Source of the DNA: Geobacillus icigianus | GTDB lineage: Bacteria; Bacillota; Bacilli; Bacillales; Anoxybacillaceae | Length of the DNA: 13,508 nucleotides | NCBI RefSeq assembly: GCF_000750005.1 | Contig: NZ_JPYA01000012.1 | Coordinates: 1-13,508 of the forward strand | Direction: 5' to 3' | Shown: in pieces, positions 1-6,680 of the stretch | How the letters are laid out: every line of letters begins with the position of its first letter | Numbering within the stretch: position 1 is the stretch's first letter | The notes under the pieces: model-generated | Seen by the model: the letters and a program-made list of their open reading frames with translations, nothing else | Database searches by the model: none | Told to the model about the DNA's origin: nothing | Translations under genes and position numbers: made by a program

Positions 1-940
1 ATCGTACGACTTTCACCATCTTCCGCATGTCAAAACGCAGAGTGAATCGAAGAAAGCGCTCTGGGTGACGCTGGCGCTGACGATATTGTTTACCGCTGTG
101 GAGATCGCCGGGGGGATTCTTTCAAACTCGCTCGCCTTACTGTCCGATTCCGCCCATATGGCTTCCGACGTATTGGCGCTCGGGCTGAGCATGATCGCTC
201 TTTACTTGGCGACACGTCCGCCCAATCCTCGCTTTACATTCGGCTTTTTGCGGTTTGAAATCATCACCTCGTTTTTGAACGGTCTGACGCTGTCCGTCAT
301 TGCGCTCTGGATCTTGTGGGAAGGCATTCAGCGCTTTCTCCATCCACAGCCGATCCAGTTTCGCCTCATGCTCGGGATCGCTGCGATTGGCCTCGTCGTC
401 AACGCGACGCTGACGATCGTCTTAAGCCGAAGCACGAAAACGGAAGACAACTTGAACGTTCAGAGCGCCCTTTGGCATTTCATCGGCGACTTAATCAGCT
501 CGATCGGTGTCATCGTTTCCGCGCTTCTCATTTATTGGACCGGTTGGACAGTATTCGACCCGATCATCAGCTTGGTGATCGCCGCCATCATTTTCACGGG
601 CGGGGCAAAAATTATGCGCGAATCGTATCTCATCTTAATGGAAGCCGTGCCCGAACAATTTGACCTCGAACAAATCCGCGCCGACATTCGAACGATCGAA
701 GGGGTCGAAGACGTGCATGATCTGCATTTATGGGCCATCTCGACCGATCATTACTCGCTGTCGGCTCACGTGTTTGTCAGCGAACACATCCAACCGCTTT
801 GCGTCATCTTGGCGGTGAATGAACTGCTCCAAAAGAAATATGGCATTGCACACGCAACCATTCAGGTCGAACATGCAATGCTCCATGACCACGGAACCTA
901 TGGTAAAGCATTTTTAGAGAAAAAAAGAATAGGAAGATGA
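1..940 (+). CDS. czcD: CzcD-type cation diffusion facilitator (zinc/cobalt efflux), 5' partial
   Basis: A cytoplasmic-membrane metal/proton antiporter that exports divalent cations such as Zn2+. The frame is open from base 2, so the start lies outside the window; the GTG at 65 is inside the first membrane segment and is not the start. The 312 visible residues begin with a histidine-containing N-terminal stretch (YDFHHLPH) typical of CzcD/ZitB proteins. Both metal-site signatures are intact: HMASD (visible residues 52-56, second membrane helix) and HFIGD (159-163, fifth helix), i.e. the HxxxD/HxxxD arrangement known for zinc-selective members. The last ~90 residues, with DVHDLHLWAIS, form the usual cytoplasmic metallochaperone-like domain. 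The gene ends in TGA at 938-940 and points toward operon 1. Only the number of missing N-terminal residues and the exact metal are uncertain. Confidence 0.93.
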   Translation, partial: SYDFHHLPHVKTQSESKKALWVTLALTILFTAVEIAGGILSNSLALLSDSAHMASDVLALGLSMIALYLATRPPNPRFTFGFLRFEIITSFLNGLTLSVIALWILWEGIQRFLHPQPIQFRLMLGIAAIGLVVNATLTIVLSRSTKTEDNLNVQSALWHFIGDLISSIGVIVSALLIYWTGWTVFDPIISLVIAAIIFTGGAKIMRESYLILMEAVPEQFDLEQIRADIRTIEGVEDVHDLHLWAISTDHYSLSAHVFVSEHIQPLCVILAVNELLQKKYGIAHATIQVEHAMLHDHGTYGKAFLEKKRIGR

Positions 941-965
941 TAAAGCTCCTTACCAAATGAATGGA

Positions 966-1006
966 GGCTGTTCCTAAGAGGTGTACCCAACCATTTGGGA
1001 ACAGCC
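966..1006. repeat. Inverted repeat between czcD and operon 1, possible bidirectional terminator
   Basis: A perfect 9-bp inverted repeat, GGCTGTTCC at 966-974 and GGAACAGCC at 998-1006, encloses a 23-base loop. A competing smaller hairpin, CCCAA 986-990 with TTGGG 995-999, overlaps the right arm. It lies between the convergent ends of czcD (+) and the monooxygenase (-), where a shared terminator is expected, but neither strand shows a run of T after the stem. A termination or RNA-stability role is therefore only inferred. Confidence 0.5.
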
Positions 1007-1059
1007 GCTTGAGAAGTGAGACGAGGAGGCTATATGTTCTCTTCAATCCCGTCTTCTAC

Positions 1060-1380
1060 CTATCCCCCAAATGTGAGCGCCACTTCATAGGCATACATTT
1101 GATTCCCAAGAACGTAATCAAGCGGTGCTTTTCCCCGCTGATCATGCGCTTTGCGAAATGCTTCGCTTTTTGTCCAGCCAATAAACGCATCTTTTGTCTC
1201 CCACATGGTGCAAACACGCACTTCATCATAATTGTTTGGTTGTTCATTTACCAAAATATCCAAACGCACAAATCCAGGTGCTTTTTCAATTCCTTTTCTT
1301 TCTTCAAATCTTTTCACCAGCTGTGATGCGAACCCTTTCTTTACGCGAATCTCATTAGCCACTAAATACATTGCAGTCAT
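1060..1380 (-). CDS. Heme-degrading monooxygenase, IsdG/HmoA (ABM-fold) family
   Basis: Predicted cytoplasmic heme oxygenase that opens imported heme and releases iron. The 106-residue length fits the family. The three residues characteristic of IsdG/IsdI, Asn-Trp-His, are at N9, W69 and H79, with the same spacing (60 and 10) as N7/W67/H77 of the staphylococcal enzymes; the surrounding WxxSEAFRKAH stretch is a family hallmark. The ATG at 1380 is preceded by AGGAGGG about 9 bases upstream (1390-1396), which favours it over the internal ATG three codons later. It is the last gene of operon 1, 65 bases after the ATPase stop on the same strand, which links the transporter to heme. It could instead be a related antibiotic-biosynthesis-type monooxygenase of unknown substrate, but the triad argues for heme. 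Confidence 0.85.
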   Translation of the reverse strand: MTAMYLVANEIRVKKGFASQLVKRFEERKGIEKAPGFVRLDILVNEQPNNYDEVRVCTMWETKDAFIGWTKSEAFRKAHDQRGKAPLDYVLGNQMYAYEVALTFGG

Positions 1381-1445
1381 TCTTTCGTGCCCTCCTAATG
1401 CTTTCCTTTCACATCGAAAAATTACGATCTACCTTCCCTACTTAC

Positions 1446-2282
1446 TCACATGACTCCATGAATCACCGAGCCAACAGTGGAACTGTGCGACTGCTTAGCG
1501 GCAGCAGCATCTCTTCTTCTTTTTGGAAAGAAAAACGGTTGATGATCCTCATCATACACAATGTGTACATCTATTCCGAAAACTTCTCGGAACATTTCCC
1601 CGCACATCACCTGCTGCGGCGCTCCCTCATAAACAATACGCCCCTGTTTGACAACAATCATTCGGTCGCTGTATTGAGCTGCTTGATTGATGTCATGCAA
1701 CACCATGACAACTGTAACTCCCCATTGTTTATTGAGTTGCCGAACGAGCTCCATAACTTCCAGCTGATGAACGATATCCAAATGATTCGTTGGTTCATCC
1801 AACAGCAGCAGTTTGGGGCATTGAGCAATAGCCATCGCAATCCAGGCTCTTTGCCGCTCCCCACCCGACAACGAGGGAAGAAAACGATTGGCATATGATG
1901 TAAGATTCGTTACATTCAGCGCCCATTCAATAACTCGTTGGTCTTCTTGACTGAGATTCGTTGCCCATCGTTGATAAGGATATCTTCCTAACTCTACTAA
2001 TTCCGATACCGTTATGTCTAACAAATGATTTGTCAACTGTGGCAGCATCGTCATCGTTTGTGCTAATTCTTTCTGCCCCCACGACTTCAGCTGTCGTCCA
2101 TCCAAAATAACCGTTCCTTCCAAAGGCTGAAGAAGGCGGGCTACAATGCGGAGCAATGTCGACTTCCCCGAACCATTCGGACCAATAATACTAGTGATTT
2201 CACCTTCTCGAATCTCCAAATTAATATGTTCAAGAGCAAACGAATCCGAGTGGCGATAGACTACATCACGAACGAAAAGCAC
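1446..2282 (-). CDS. FecE/HmuV-type ABC transporter ATPase (heme or iron-complex import)
   Basis: Cytoplasmic motor subunit of the operon 1 importer. With a GTG start at 2282 the protein has 278 residues. All catalytic motifs are present: Walker A GPNGSGKST (34-42), Q-loop Q82, signature LSGGERQR (138-145), Walker B LLLLDEP (158-164), D-loop D169 and H-switch H196. A basic, alanine-rich tail (KRRRDAAAAK) extends past the usual core. I chose the GTG at 2282 because an AGAGGTGG site sits five bases upstream and the sequence from there (LFVRDVVYRHSD) matches the normal family beginning; a GTG at 2327 in the same frame lacks a convincing ribosome site. The start lies inside the 3' end of the permease gene (17-base overlap), implying translational coupling. 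It is the only ATPase in the window and may also serve operon 2. Confidence 0.93.
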   Translation of the reverse strand: MLFVRDVVYRHSDSFALEHINLEIREGEITSIIGPNGSGKSTLLRIVARLLQPLEGTVILDGRQLKSWGQKELAQTMTMLPQLTNHLLDITVSELVELGRYPYQRWATNLSQEDQRVIEWALNVTNLTSYANRFLPSLSGGERQRAWIAMAIAQCPKLLLLDEPTNHLDIVHQLEVMELVRQLNKQWGVTVVMVLHDINQAAQYSDRMIVVKQGRIVYEGAPQQVMCGEMFREVFGIDVHIVYDEDHQPFFFPKRRRDAAAAKQSHSSTVGSVIHGVM

Positions 2283-3306
2283 CGAGCCCACCTCTTTTAT
2301 AAAGGATATATAGAAAGAACGGGCCACCTAAAAATGAGAGGACCAACCCAACCGGAAGTTCGACTGGATCAAACCAACTGCGCGCCAATGTATCTGCCAA
2401 GACAAGAAACGCTCCTCCAGCTAGTGCCGAAAAAGGCAAAACCACTCGTTCATCATCGCCAACAATCATTCGGACAATATGTGGAATGACCAAACCGATA
2501 AATCCGACCATTCCCGATACGCTGACAGCAATTCCAGTGAGCAATGCGCTGACAACAATTAAGAAGAACCGAGACCATTCGACATGATGACCTAACAGCT
2601 TCGCCATATCGTCTCCCAATCGCAGTAAGCGAATGGGTTTGATAGCCAGTAAAGAAAGAAGCAAGCCCGGGACTCCGTACATCAACAACAATTTCGCTTG
2701 CTCCATGGTAGCGCCGCTGATGACCCCAGTCATCCATGGCAGTACTGCTTCAACCCGATCGCTGTATAACAGCATAATGGCGCTCATCGTCGCTCCTACT
2801 ACCGCGTTGATCGCCACGCCTACTAGCACGATCCGTCCAATCGATGTTCCCTTCGCTTGCCACGATAAAGCGTACACTATCATGGCTGTGATAAACCCGC
2901 CTACAAATGCCGCAATCGGCAGCACAGCTAAATGTTCAGGAAATACAATTGTAATCGTTACAGCCATCAACGCAGCACCTGATGACACACCGATAATCCC
3001 CGGATCAGCCAGCGGATTTCTCATCACCCCTTGCATAATCGTTCCTGCGACAGCCAAACACATGCCGACAATCATGCCGACAATTGTCCTTGGCAAACGC
3101 AAGTCCCAAACGATCGTTTCGTTAGGAGTGTGTTTTCGTTCAATTAAGCAATCCCATACTTGCACTAAGCTTAGTTTGACACTTCCTGTAATAATTGAAT
3201 AAACAAATACAGAAAAAAGGAACACAAGTAAGACCATCAATGTTAAAACTCTGCGCCGATAGTATGGATGCCGCTTCGCTCCCACAGCCATGACTTGCCT
3301 ATCCAT
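2266..3306 (-). CDS. FecCD-family ABC transporter permease (heme or iron-complex import)
   Basis: Polytopic membrane channel of the operon 1 importer, 346 residues, normal for the BtuC/FecCD fold with about ten helices. Recognisable family blocks in order: LRLPR, NPLADPGIIGVSSGA, GDDMAKLLG (the cytoplasmic coupling region), GFIGLVIPHIVR and ELPVGLVLSFLGGPFF near the C-terminus. Only one permease gene is present, so the channel would be a homodimer. The ATG at 3306 is preceded by AAGGCGGTGA; a second ATG five codons in is possible. Upstream, 113 bases separate it from the binding-protein gene and contain a hairpin (3330-3354). Downstream it overlaps the ATPase. Heme as cargo is inferred from the monooxygenase gene, not from the permease itself. 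Confidence 0.93.
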   Translation of the reverse strand: MDRQVMAVGAKRHPYYRRRVLTLMVLLVFLFSVFVYSIITGSVKLSLVQVWDCLIERKHTPNETIVWDLRLPRTIVGMIVGMCLAVAGTIMQGVMRNPLADPGIIGVSSGAALMAVTITIVFPEHLAVLPIAAFVGGFITAMIVYALSWQAKGTSIGRIVLVGVAINAVVGATMSAIMLLYSDRVEAVLPWMTGVISGATMEQAKLLLMYGVPGLLLSLLAIKPIRLLRLGDDMAKLLGHHVEWSRFFLIVVSALLTGIAVSVSGMVGFIGLVIPHIVRMIVGDDERVVLPFSALAGGAFLVLADTLARSWFDPVELPVGLVLSFLGGPFFLYILYKRGGLGAFRS

Positions 3307-3329
3307 TGTTAAATCACCGCCTTTTTCCC

Positions 3330-3354
3330 TTTCAGCTAGGGAAACAAGCTGAAA
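3330..3354 (-). other. Intercistronic hairpin between binding-protein and permease genes
   Basis: A perfect 7-bp inverted repeat, TTTCAGC at 3330-3336 and GCTGAAA at 3348-3354, has an 11-base loop. No T tract follows, so full termination is unlikely. Such hairpins after binding-protein genes often protect the upstream mRNA, giving more receptor than permease; that role is inferred here. Confidence 0.45.
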
Positions 3355-3422
3355 CCAATCCCTCCGCCTCTTCTTCTTTTACTAGCTGTTGTGGTAATGG
3401 AAGAAACGATTCAAAAAGACCA

Positions 3423-4346
3423 TTACTTCACTTTCACTTTTCGTAATTCTTTATTCATGTACTCTAACGCTTTTCCGACGTTCACTCCAGGATTGGCAGC
3501 AAACAATGAATTAGGGAGGAAAACCACTCTGTTATTTTTGACTGCCCGCAAGTTTTTCCATGCACTTGTTGATAATAACTTCATGAATTCTTTTTTCACT
3601 TGCGCCTGATTGCCATGAGCAATTATAAAAATCACGTCCGGATCACTCTGGATAATGCGCTCACTGCTCAGGGAAGCGTAACCGGGATACTCTTTGATTT
3701 TGGGAAACTGAGCAGCAACGTTTTCACCGCCAGCCTTTTTCAACACATCACCAGCATAAGAGTTCGGTAATGCTGCCAAAGAAGTGACTCCTGCTCCAAA
3801 AACAATCAATGCCCGAACTTTTGTTTTGGACTTGCTGTATGTCTTGATTTTTTTATCAATTCCACTGACAAGCGCTTTTGCTTTAGACGATTTTCCAAAC
3901 AGATTTCCTAATAAAATAATGGATTGTCGAATATCATCGACCGAATCGCCTGATGTCAGCACCACTTTCAATTTGAGAGATTCAGTCTTTTTCAAATAGC
4001 TTTGAAATGATTTGGAAGCGATGATTACATCGGGCTTGAGACTCACAATCTTCTCGAAATTCGGTTGATGGATATTTCCAACTTCGGGAATTCTTTTTAG
4101 TGAGCGTGCAACCGGGACGTTGGTTGTCGGCCTCCCTACGACAGAAATCCCTAAGGCTTGAAGAGTGTTTAAATCACCGCTTCCTAATACTACCACTCGT
4201 TTTGGCACGCTCTTGAATTTCACGATTCTCCCCGCCAAGTCTTTGACCTTGACACTTTTGTCTGCTGCATGGACACTTCCTGAATAGGCTGCCAATCCTC
4301 CTAGCAACAAGCAAAATACGAGAAGCAACGATACGAATCGTCTCAT
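3423..4346 (-). CDS. FecB/IsdE-type substrate-binding protein, secreted without lipobox
   Basis: Predicted extracytoplasmic receptor of the operon 1 importer, 307 residues with the two-lobe class III binding fold (PKRVVVLGSGDLNTLQALG at the start of lobe 1, then NFEKIVSLKPDVIIAS; LPNSYAGDVLKKAGGENV and SERIIQSDPDVIFII in lobe 2). The ATG at 4346 has AGGGGG eight bases upstream; the GTG at 4355 overlaps that site and is less likely. The N-terminus is a signal peptide with a likely type I cleavage after VHA (residue 27). The only cysteine, C12, is in the middle of the hydrophobic core after Phe, so it is not a lipobox; this is unusual for a Gram-positive receptor. Heme is the probable ligand because of the operon context. 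Codons are AT-rich relative to the LysE gene: bases 3421-3480 hold 21 G/C, against 42 in 4801-4860. Confidence 0.88.
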   Translation of the reverse strand: MRRFVSLLLVFCLLLGGLAAYSGSVHAADKSVKVKDLAGRIVKFKSVPKRVVVLGSGDLNTLQALGISVVGRPTTNVPVARSLKRIPEVGNIHQPNFEKIVSLKPDVIIASKSFQSYLKKTESLKLKVVLTSGDSVDDIRQSIILLGNLFGKSSKAKALVSGIDKKIKTYSKSKTKVRALIVFGAGVTSLAALPNSYAGDVLKKAGGENVAAQFPKIKEYPGYASLSSERIIQSDPDVIFIIAHGNQAQVKKEFMKLLSTSAWKNLRAVKNNRVVFLPNSLFAANPGVNVGKALEYMNKELRKVKVK

Positions 4347-4371
4347 GGTGAGCACCCCCTATTAATGATTT

Positions 4372-4386
4372 TGATTATTATTATCA
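4372..4386. promoter_or_regulatory. Fur box B of operon 1 (downstream of promoter)
   Basis: Read on the minus strand, TGATAATAATAATCA differs from the 7-1-7 Fur consensus at one position. It lies between the -10 element and the binding-protein start, 41 bases centre-to-centre from box A. Two boxes suggest tight, possibly cooperative, iron repression. Confidence 0.75.
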
Positions 4387-4405
4387 TTAACACTTACATA
4401 AATGA

Positions 4406-4434
4406 TATTAATTGATAATGATTATTCTTGTCAA
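4406..4434 (-). promoter_or_regulatory. Sigma-A-type promoter of operon 1
   Basis: On the minus strand a perfect TTGACA -35 box (4434-4429) is followed, 18 bases on, by TAATAT (4410-4405 or adjacent), a 4/6 match to the -10 consensus. It lies about 60 bases upstream of the binding-protein start. A Fur-like palindrome fills the spacer and another lies downstream, fitting iron repression. Read on the plus strand, the same palindrome gives TTGATA-17-TAAAAA, a weak divergent promoter with no nearby iron gene. Confidence 0.65.
4413..4427. promoter_or_regulatory. Fur box A of operon 1 (in promoter spacer)
   Basis: TGATAATGATTATTC matches the Bacillus 7-1-7 Fur consensus TGATAATNATTATCA at all but the last two positions. 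It sits between the -35 and -10 elements, where bound Fur-Fe2+ would block RNA polymerase. Confidence 0.75.
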
Positions 4435-4440
4435 TAAAAA

Positions 4441-4706
4441 TTTGCAAAACAAAAAATTTTTGGTTCAACACCAGAACGCGACTTAATAGACGGTCCATTC
4501 CGCTGAACAAGTGTAGGCGTTTCCTGTCCCTTCTTGGACATATACACCAAGAATGCAATAAAAAATCAAGAACAACGTTTGATGAAGAGCCAATTTTTTA
4601 TCTGCCCACTTTCATTCCCGTCAAATCAAGGTCTCTAAGAGGAAGAAAGGAAAGCAAGAGCGAATACAACGATACAGATATCAACTGAGAAAGGAAGGGA
4701 AACCTT
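4441..4706. other. 266-base intergenic region upstream of the LysE gene; no gene seen
   Basis: No convincing coding frame was found between the operon 1 promoter and the exporter gene. The region holds an operator-like inverted repeat (4531-4553, listed separately) and, at its right end, the AAGGAAGG ribosome site for the exporter. No riboswitch or T-box fold was recognised by eye. Confidence 0.6.
4531..4553. promoter_or_regulatory. Operator-like inverted repeat upstream of LysE exporter gene
   Basis: TTCTTGG at 4531-4537 and CCAAGAA at 4547-4553 form a perfect 7-bp inverted repeat around a 9-base centre, the size of a dimeric regulator site. It is about 155 bases upstream of the exporter start. 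No T tract follows, so it is unlike a terminator. The regulator is unknown. Confidence 0.4.
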
Positions 4707-5333
4707 ATGGAAATCGAAACGATCTTCTCGTTTTTCGGCGTCGCTGTTTTGCTTACGTTAGCCCCGGGCCCGGACATTTTGTTCGTCATCGCCCAAAGCC
4801 TGTCCCAGGGCAAACAGGCGGGCATCGCCACCGCACTCGGGCTGTGCACCGGCCTGCTTGTCCATATCAGTGCCGCCACGTTTGGCGTCTCAGCCATCAT
4901 TTATCAGTCGGCCTTGGCCTTTGCCGTCGTCAAATACGCAGGGGCCGGGTATTTGCTGTACTTGGCATGGCAGGCGTTCCACGAAAAAGACGCTGGCCTA
5001 GCACTCGGGCGTCAAGAGCAGCTCGCCTTGAGATCGCTGTACAAAAAAGGCATCTTGATGAACGTGCTCAATCCGAAAGTGTCGCTCTTCTTTTTGGCGC
5101 TCCTGCCGCAGTTCGTTGATCCATCAGCGGGCCGCGTGCCGCAACAGATGTTGCTTCTTGGCGCCGTCTTCCTCATTCAGGCACTCGCCGTGTTCACCTT
5201 GGTGAGCATCGGCGCGGAAAAACTCCGCCACTGGCTGCTGTCGAACGAACGAATCGCTCGGCAAATCCAGTGGCTTAAAGGCATCCTGTTCGCCGCCATC
5301 GGCATCCAAATCGCCTTCAGCGAGCGGCCGTAG
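4707..5333 (+). CDS. LysE/RhtB-family amino-acid exporter
   Basis: Inner-membrane exporter of amino acids or related small metabolites, 208 residues, normal for the RhtB branch with about six helices. The family motif APGPD occurs at residues 19-23, followed by the typical ALGLCTGLLVH segment; NPKVSLFFLALLPQF in the middle is another hallmark. The ATG at 4707 is preceded by AAGGAAGGG. It is a single gene facing the GNAT gene, and the hairpin at 5351-5385 can end its transcript. The stop codon TAG lies in the loop of a small CGGCCG/CGGCCG inverted repeat (5325-5339). Codon use is strongly GC-rich, in contrast to operon 1 beside it. The substrate cannot be told from sequence. Confidence 0.92.
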   Translation: MEIETIFSFFGVAVLLTLAPGPDILFVIAQSLSQGKQAGIATALGLCTGLLVHISAATFGVSAIIYQSALAFAVVKYAGAGYLLYLAWQAFHEKDAGLALGRQEQLALRSLYKKGILMNVLNPKVSLFFLALLPQFVDPSAGRVPQQMLLLGAVFLIQALAVFTLVSIGAEKLRHWLLSNERIARQIQWLKGILFAAIGIQIAFSERP

Positions 5334-5350
5334 CGGCCGAAAACGAAACG

Positions 5351-5385
5351 AGCGGGCTGTTTTTTCAGCCTGCTTAAGATTTTTT
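5351..5385 (+). terminator. Intrinsic terminator after the LysE gene
   Basis: AGCGGGCTG (5351-5359) pairs with CAGCCTGCT (5366-5374), nine pairs including one G-T, and a run of six T follows at 5380-5385. It lies between two converging genes. On the minus strand no T run follows, although the loop is T-rich on the plus strand, so its main role is for the exporter transcript. Confidence 0.75.
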
Positions 5386-5398
5386 AGCAGCTGCACAC

Positions 5399-5953
5399 CT
5401 AGTTGACAAAGCGGGCCATCAAAAGCAAATCCCAATACGTCTTGTCATCGATTTTCGCCGCGTTTTTCTTCACCCCTTCTTCCACAAATCCAAACTTTTG
5501 ATACAATCGAATCGCGTTCGTGTTGTCAGCGACGACTTCGAGGCAAACTTTTTCAATAAACGGATGTTCCGTTGCCCACTCAAGAAGCGTCGCAAGCAGC
5601 GCCTTGCCGACCCCTTGGCCCCGAAAGCTGTTTTTCACGCTCATACCAAAAGCCCCTTGGTGCTTCGTCCGTTGCTTATTACCGTTATGAAAATCCAAAA
5701 ACCCGATGATATCCCCTTCCTGCTCGGCGACAATCGCCAGCTTTCCGGGATCATCCATCATTTGTTGCAACCATTGTTTTTGCTGCTCGCTCGTGATTGT
5801 TACTTCCGATGCCGTCGTCAGCAAATACGACGCTTCCGCCGCCACCGCCTTCACAAACGCAACGACCCGCTCGGCATCCTCGGGCCATGCCGTCCGTATA
5901 ACAATCGGTTGGCCGCTCGCTATCACCACCCGTCTTGGTTGGATGGTTCCCAT
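5399..5953 (-). CDS. GNAT-family N-acetyltransferase
   Basis: Cytoplasmic acetyl-CoA-dependent acyltransferase, 184 residues with one GNAT domain (about residues 17-182). The acetyl-CoA binding motif A is RGQGVGKA (111-118), matching R/QxxGxG/A; the downstream ADNTNAIRLYQKFGF segment (142-156) is the typical motif B region of RimI/PAT-like members. The ATG at 5953 has AAGGAGGG seven bases upstream. The gene is convergent with the LysE exporter and stands alone. The acceptor (an amine, an antibiotic or a protein N-terminus) cannot be inferred. Confidence 0.9.
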   Translation of the reverse strand: MGTIQPRRVVIASGQPIVIRTAWPEDAERVVAFVKAVAAEASYLLTTASEVTITSEQQKQWLQQMMDDPGKLAIVAEQEGDIIGFLDFHNGNKQRTKHQGAFGMSVKNSFRGQGVGKALLATLLEWATEHPFIEKVCLEVVADNTNAIRLYQKFGFVEEGVKKNAAKIDDKTYWDLLLMARFVN

Positions 5954-6051
5954 AACGATCCCTCCTTACTTGATGTCCATCCGTATAGATTCGCAAACGC
6001 GATGGCAACATCCTGCATGAAAACAAAAACATCCTCTGTCTCATAGTTGTA

Positions 6052-6447
6052 TTGAAACATTTGCCCATTCACGACGAGCACATTTGTGCGGCGATGCGCG
6101 CTTACTACGAACACTGTCCCATTTCGGCGCGCGCCGTCCGCGAGTTTCGCCCGCCATCGTTGGGCGCAGTGACACCCACCATGGAAGCTATTTTCTCTTT
6201 AGGAACGGACATCAATGACGCCCTCGCCCGCTGGATCGAGCAAGGCATCGCAGAAGGCGTTGTCCGTGAAACCGCAGACGTCATGATGGCCGTGTACGTG
6301 TTTTCTGCACAACTGCATGCGTTGTTTGACCTTGTCGAAACAAAGGGATCGTTTTTGCTGCCGACACTCGGCAAGACGAAAGAGCAGTTTTTTGCCTACG
6401 GCCAGAAGATGATTTTCAATAGCCTCGCAAAGGAGCCGTTGCTATGA
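6052..6447 (+). pseudogene. C-terminal remnant of a probable TetR-family regulator
   Basis: An open frame of about 131 residues resembles the ligand-binding C-terminal half of a TetR repressor: helical, with SLGTDINDALARWIEQGIA followed by EGVVRETADVMMAVYVFSAQ, a pattern common in that region. No helix-turn-helix precedes it. The nominal TTG start at 6052 has no ribosome site, and upstream codons in the same frame show nothing regulator-like. I read it as a 5'-truncated gene. Its stop overlaps the next start (ATGA, 6444-6447), as in a regulator-target operon. The family assignment is by pattern only and could be wrong. Confidence 0.5.
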
Positions 6448-6600
6448 AACCAAATGAACCGAGCATGACCGCATTGATGTCCTGTTTCGTCCGCGCTTAT
6501 CATACGGAACATGACACGCCTGTCATTTTTCGTGACGATATGGCCAGACAGCTGATCACGGATGAAGAATACAAACAAATCCAAACCTTTCTCGCCAACG
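6444..6600 (+). pseudogene. 5' fragment of a class I SAM-dependent methyltransferase gene
   Basis: The first ~52 codons (PSMTALMSCFVRAYHTEHD... then VIFRDDMARQLITDEEY) strongly resemble the N-terminus of LCMT/TIGR00027-type SAM-dependent methyltransferases, which are normally around 270-300 residues. An AAAGGAG ribosome site precedes the ATG at 6444. After FLANG the similarity stops at about base 6600 and the frame runs on as meaningless sequence antisense to the Ig-like gene. The SAM-binding glycine-rich motif is never reached, so the product cannot be active. The breakpoint abuts the operon 2 terminator. I did not find the missing 3' part elsewhere in the window. Confidence 0.65.
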
Positions 6601-6610
6601 GCTCTATTCA

Positions 6611-6667
6611 TCAAAAAAATCGACCGAGTCCTCTTTTAAGCATCCCGCTTCAAAGAAAGACTCGGCC
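6611..6667 (-). terminator. Strong intrinsic terminator of operon 2
   Basis: Read on the minus strand, GCCGAGTC pairs with GACTCGGTC and, inside it, TCTTTGAAGC pairs with GCTTAAAAGA with one mismatch, around a GGGAT loop: a near-continuous hairpin of about 18 pairs spanning 6666-6622. Seven T follow (6619-6613). It begins 15 bases after the Ig-like gene stop and is the clearest terminator in the window. Confidence 0.88.
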
Positions 6668-6680
6668 GACAGGTTCCTTC

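Noticed and set aside
65..67. GTG as czcD start
   Set aside because: It is inside the first membrane helix, and the frame continues upstream to the window edge with a typical His-containing N-terminus.
2283..2327. Upstream GTG start for the ATPase gene
   Set aside because: No ribosome site precedes 2327, the extra 15 residues do not fit the family, and a good AGAGGTGG site precedes the GTG at 2282.
5325..5339. CGGCCG inverted repeat around the LysE stop codon
   Set aside because: Three-base loop and no T tract; the real terminator is at 5351-5385.
5498..6046. Long plus-strand frame opposite the GNAT gene
   Set aside because: Antisense shadow of the GNAT gene, which has clear motifs and a ribosome site on the minus strand.
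5923..6114. Minus-strand frame upstream of the GNAT gene that reads fairly protein-like
   Set aside because: No ribosome site, no recognised motif, and it overlaps the GNAT start in another frame; too weak to call.
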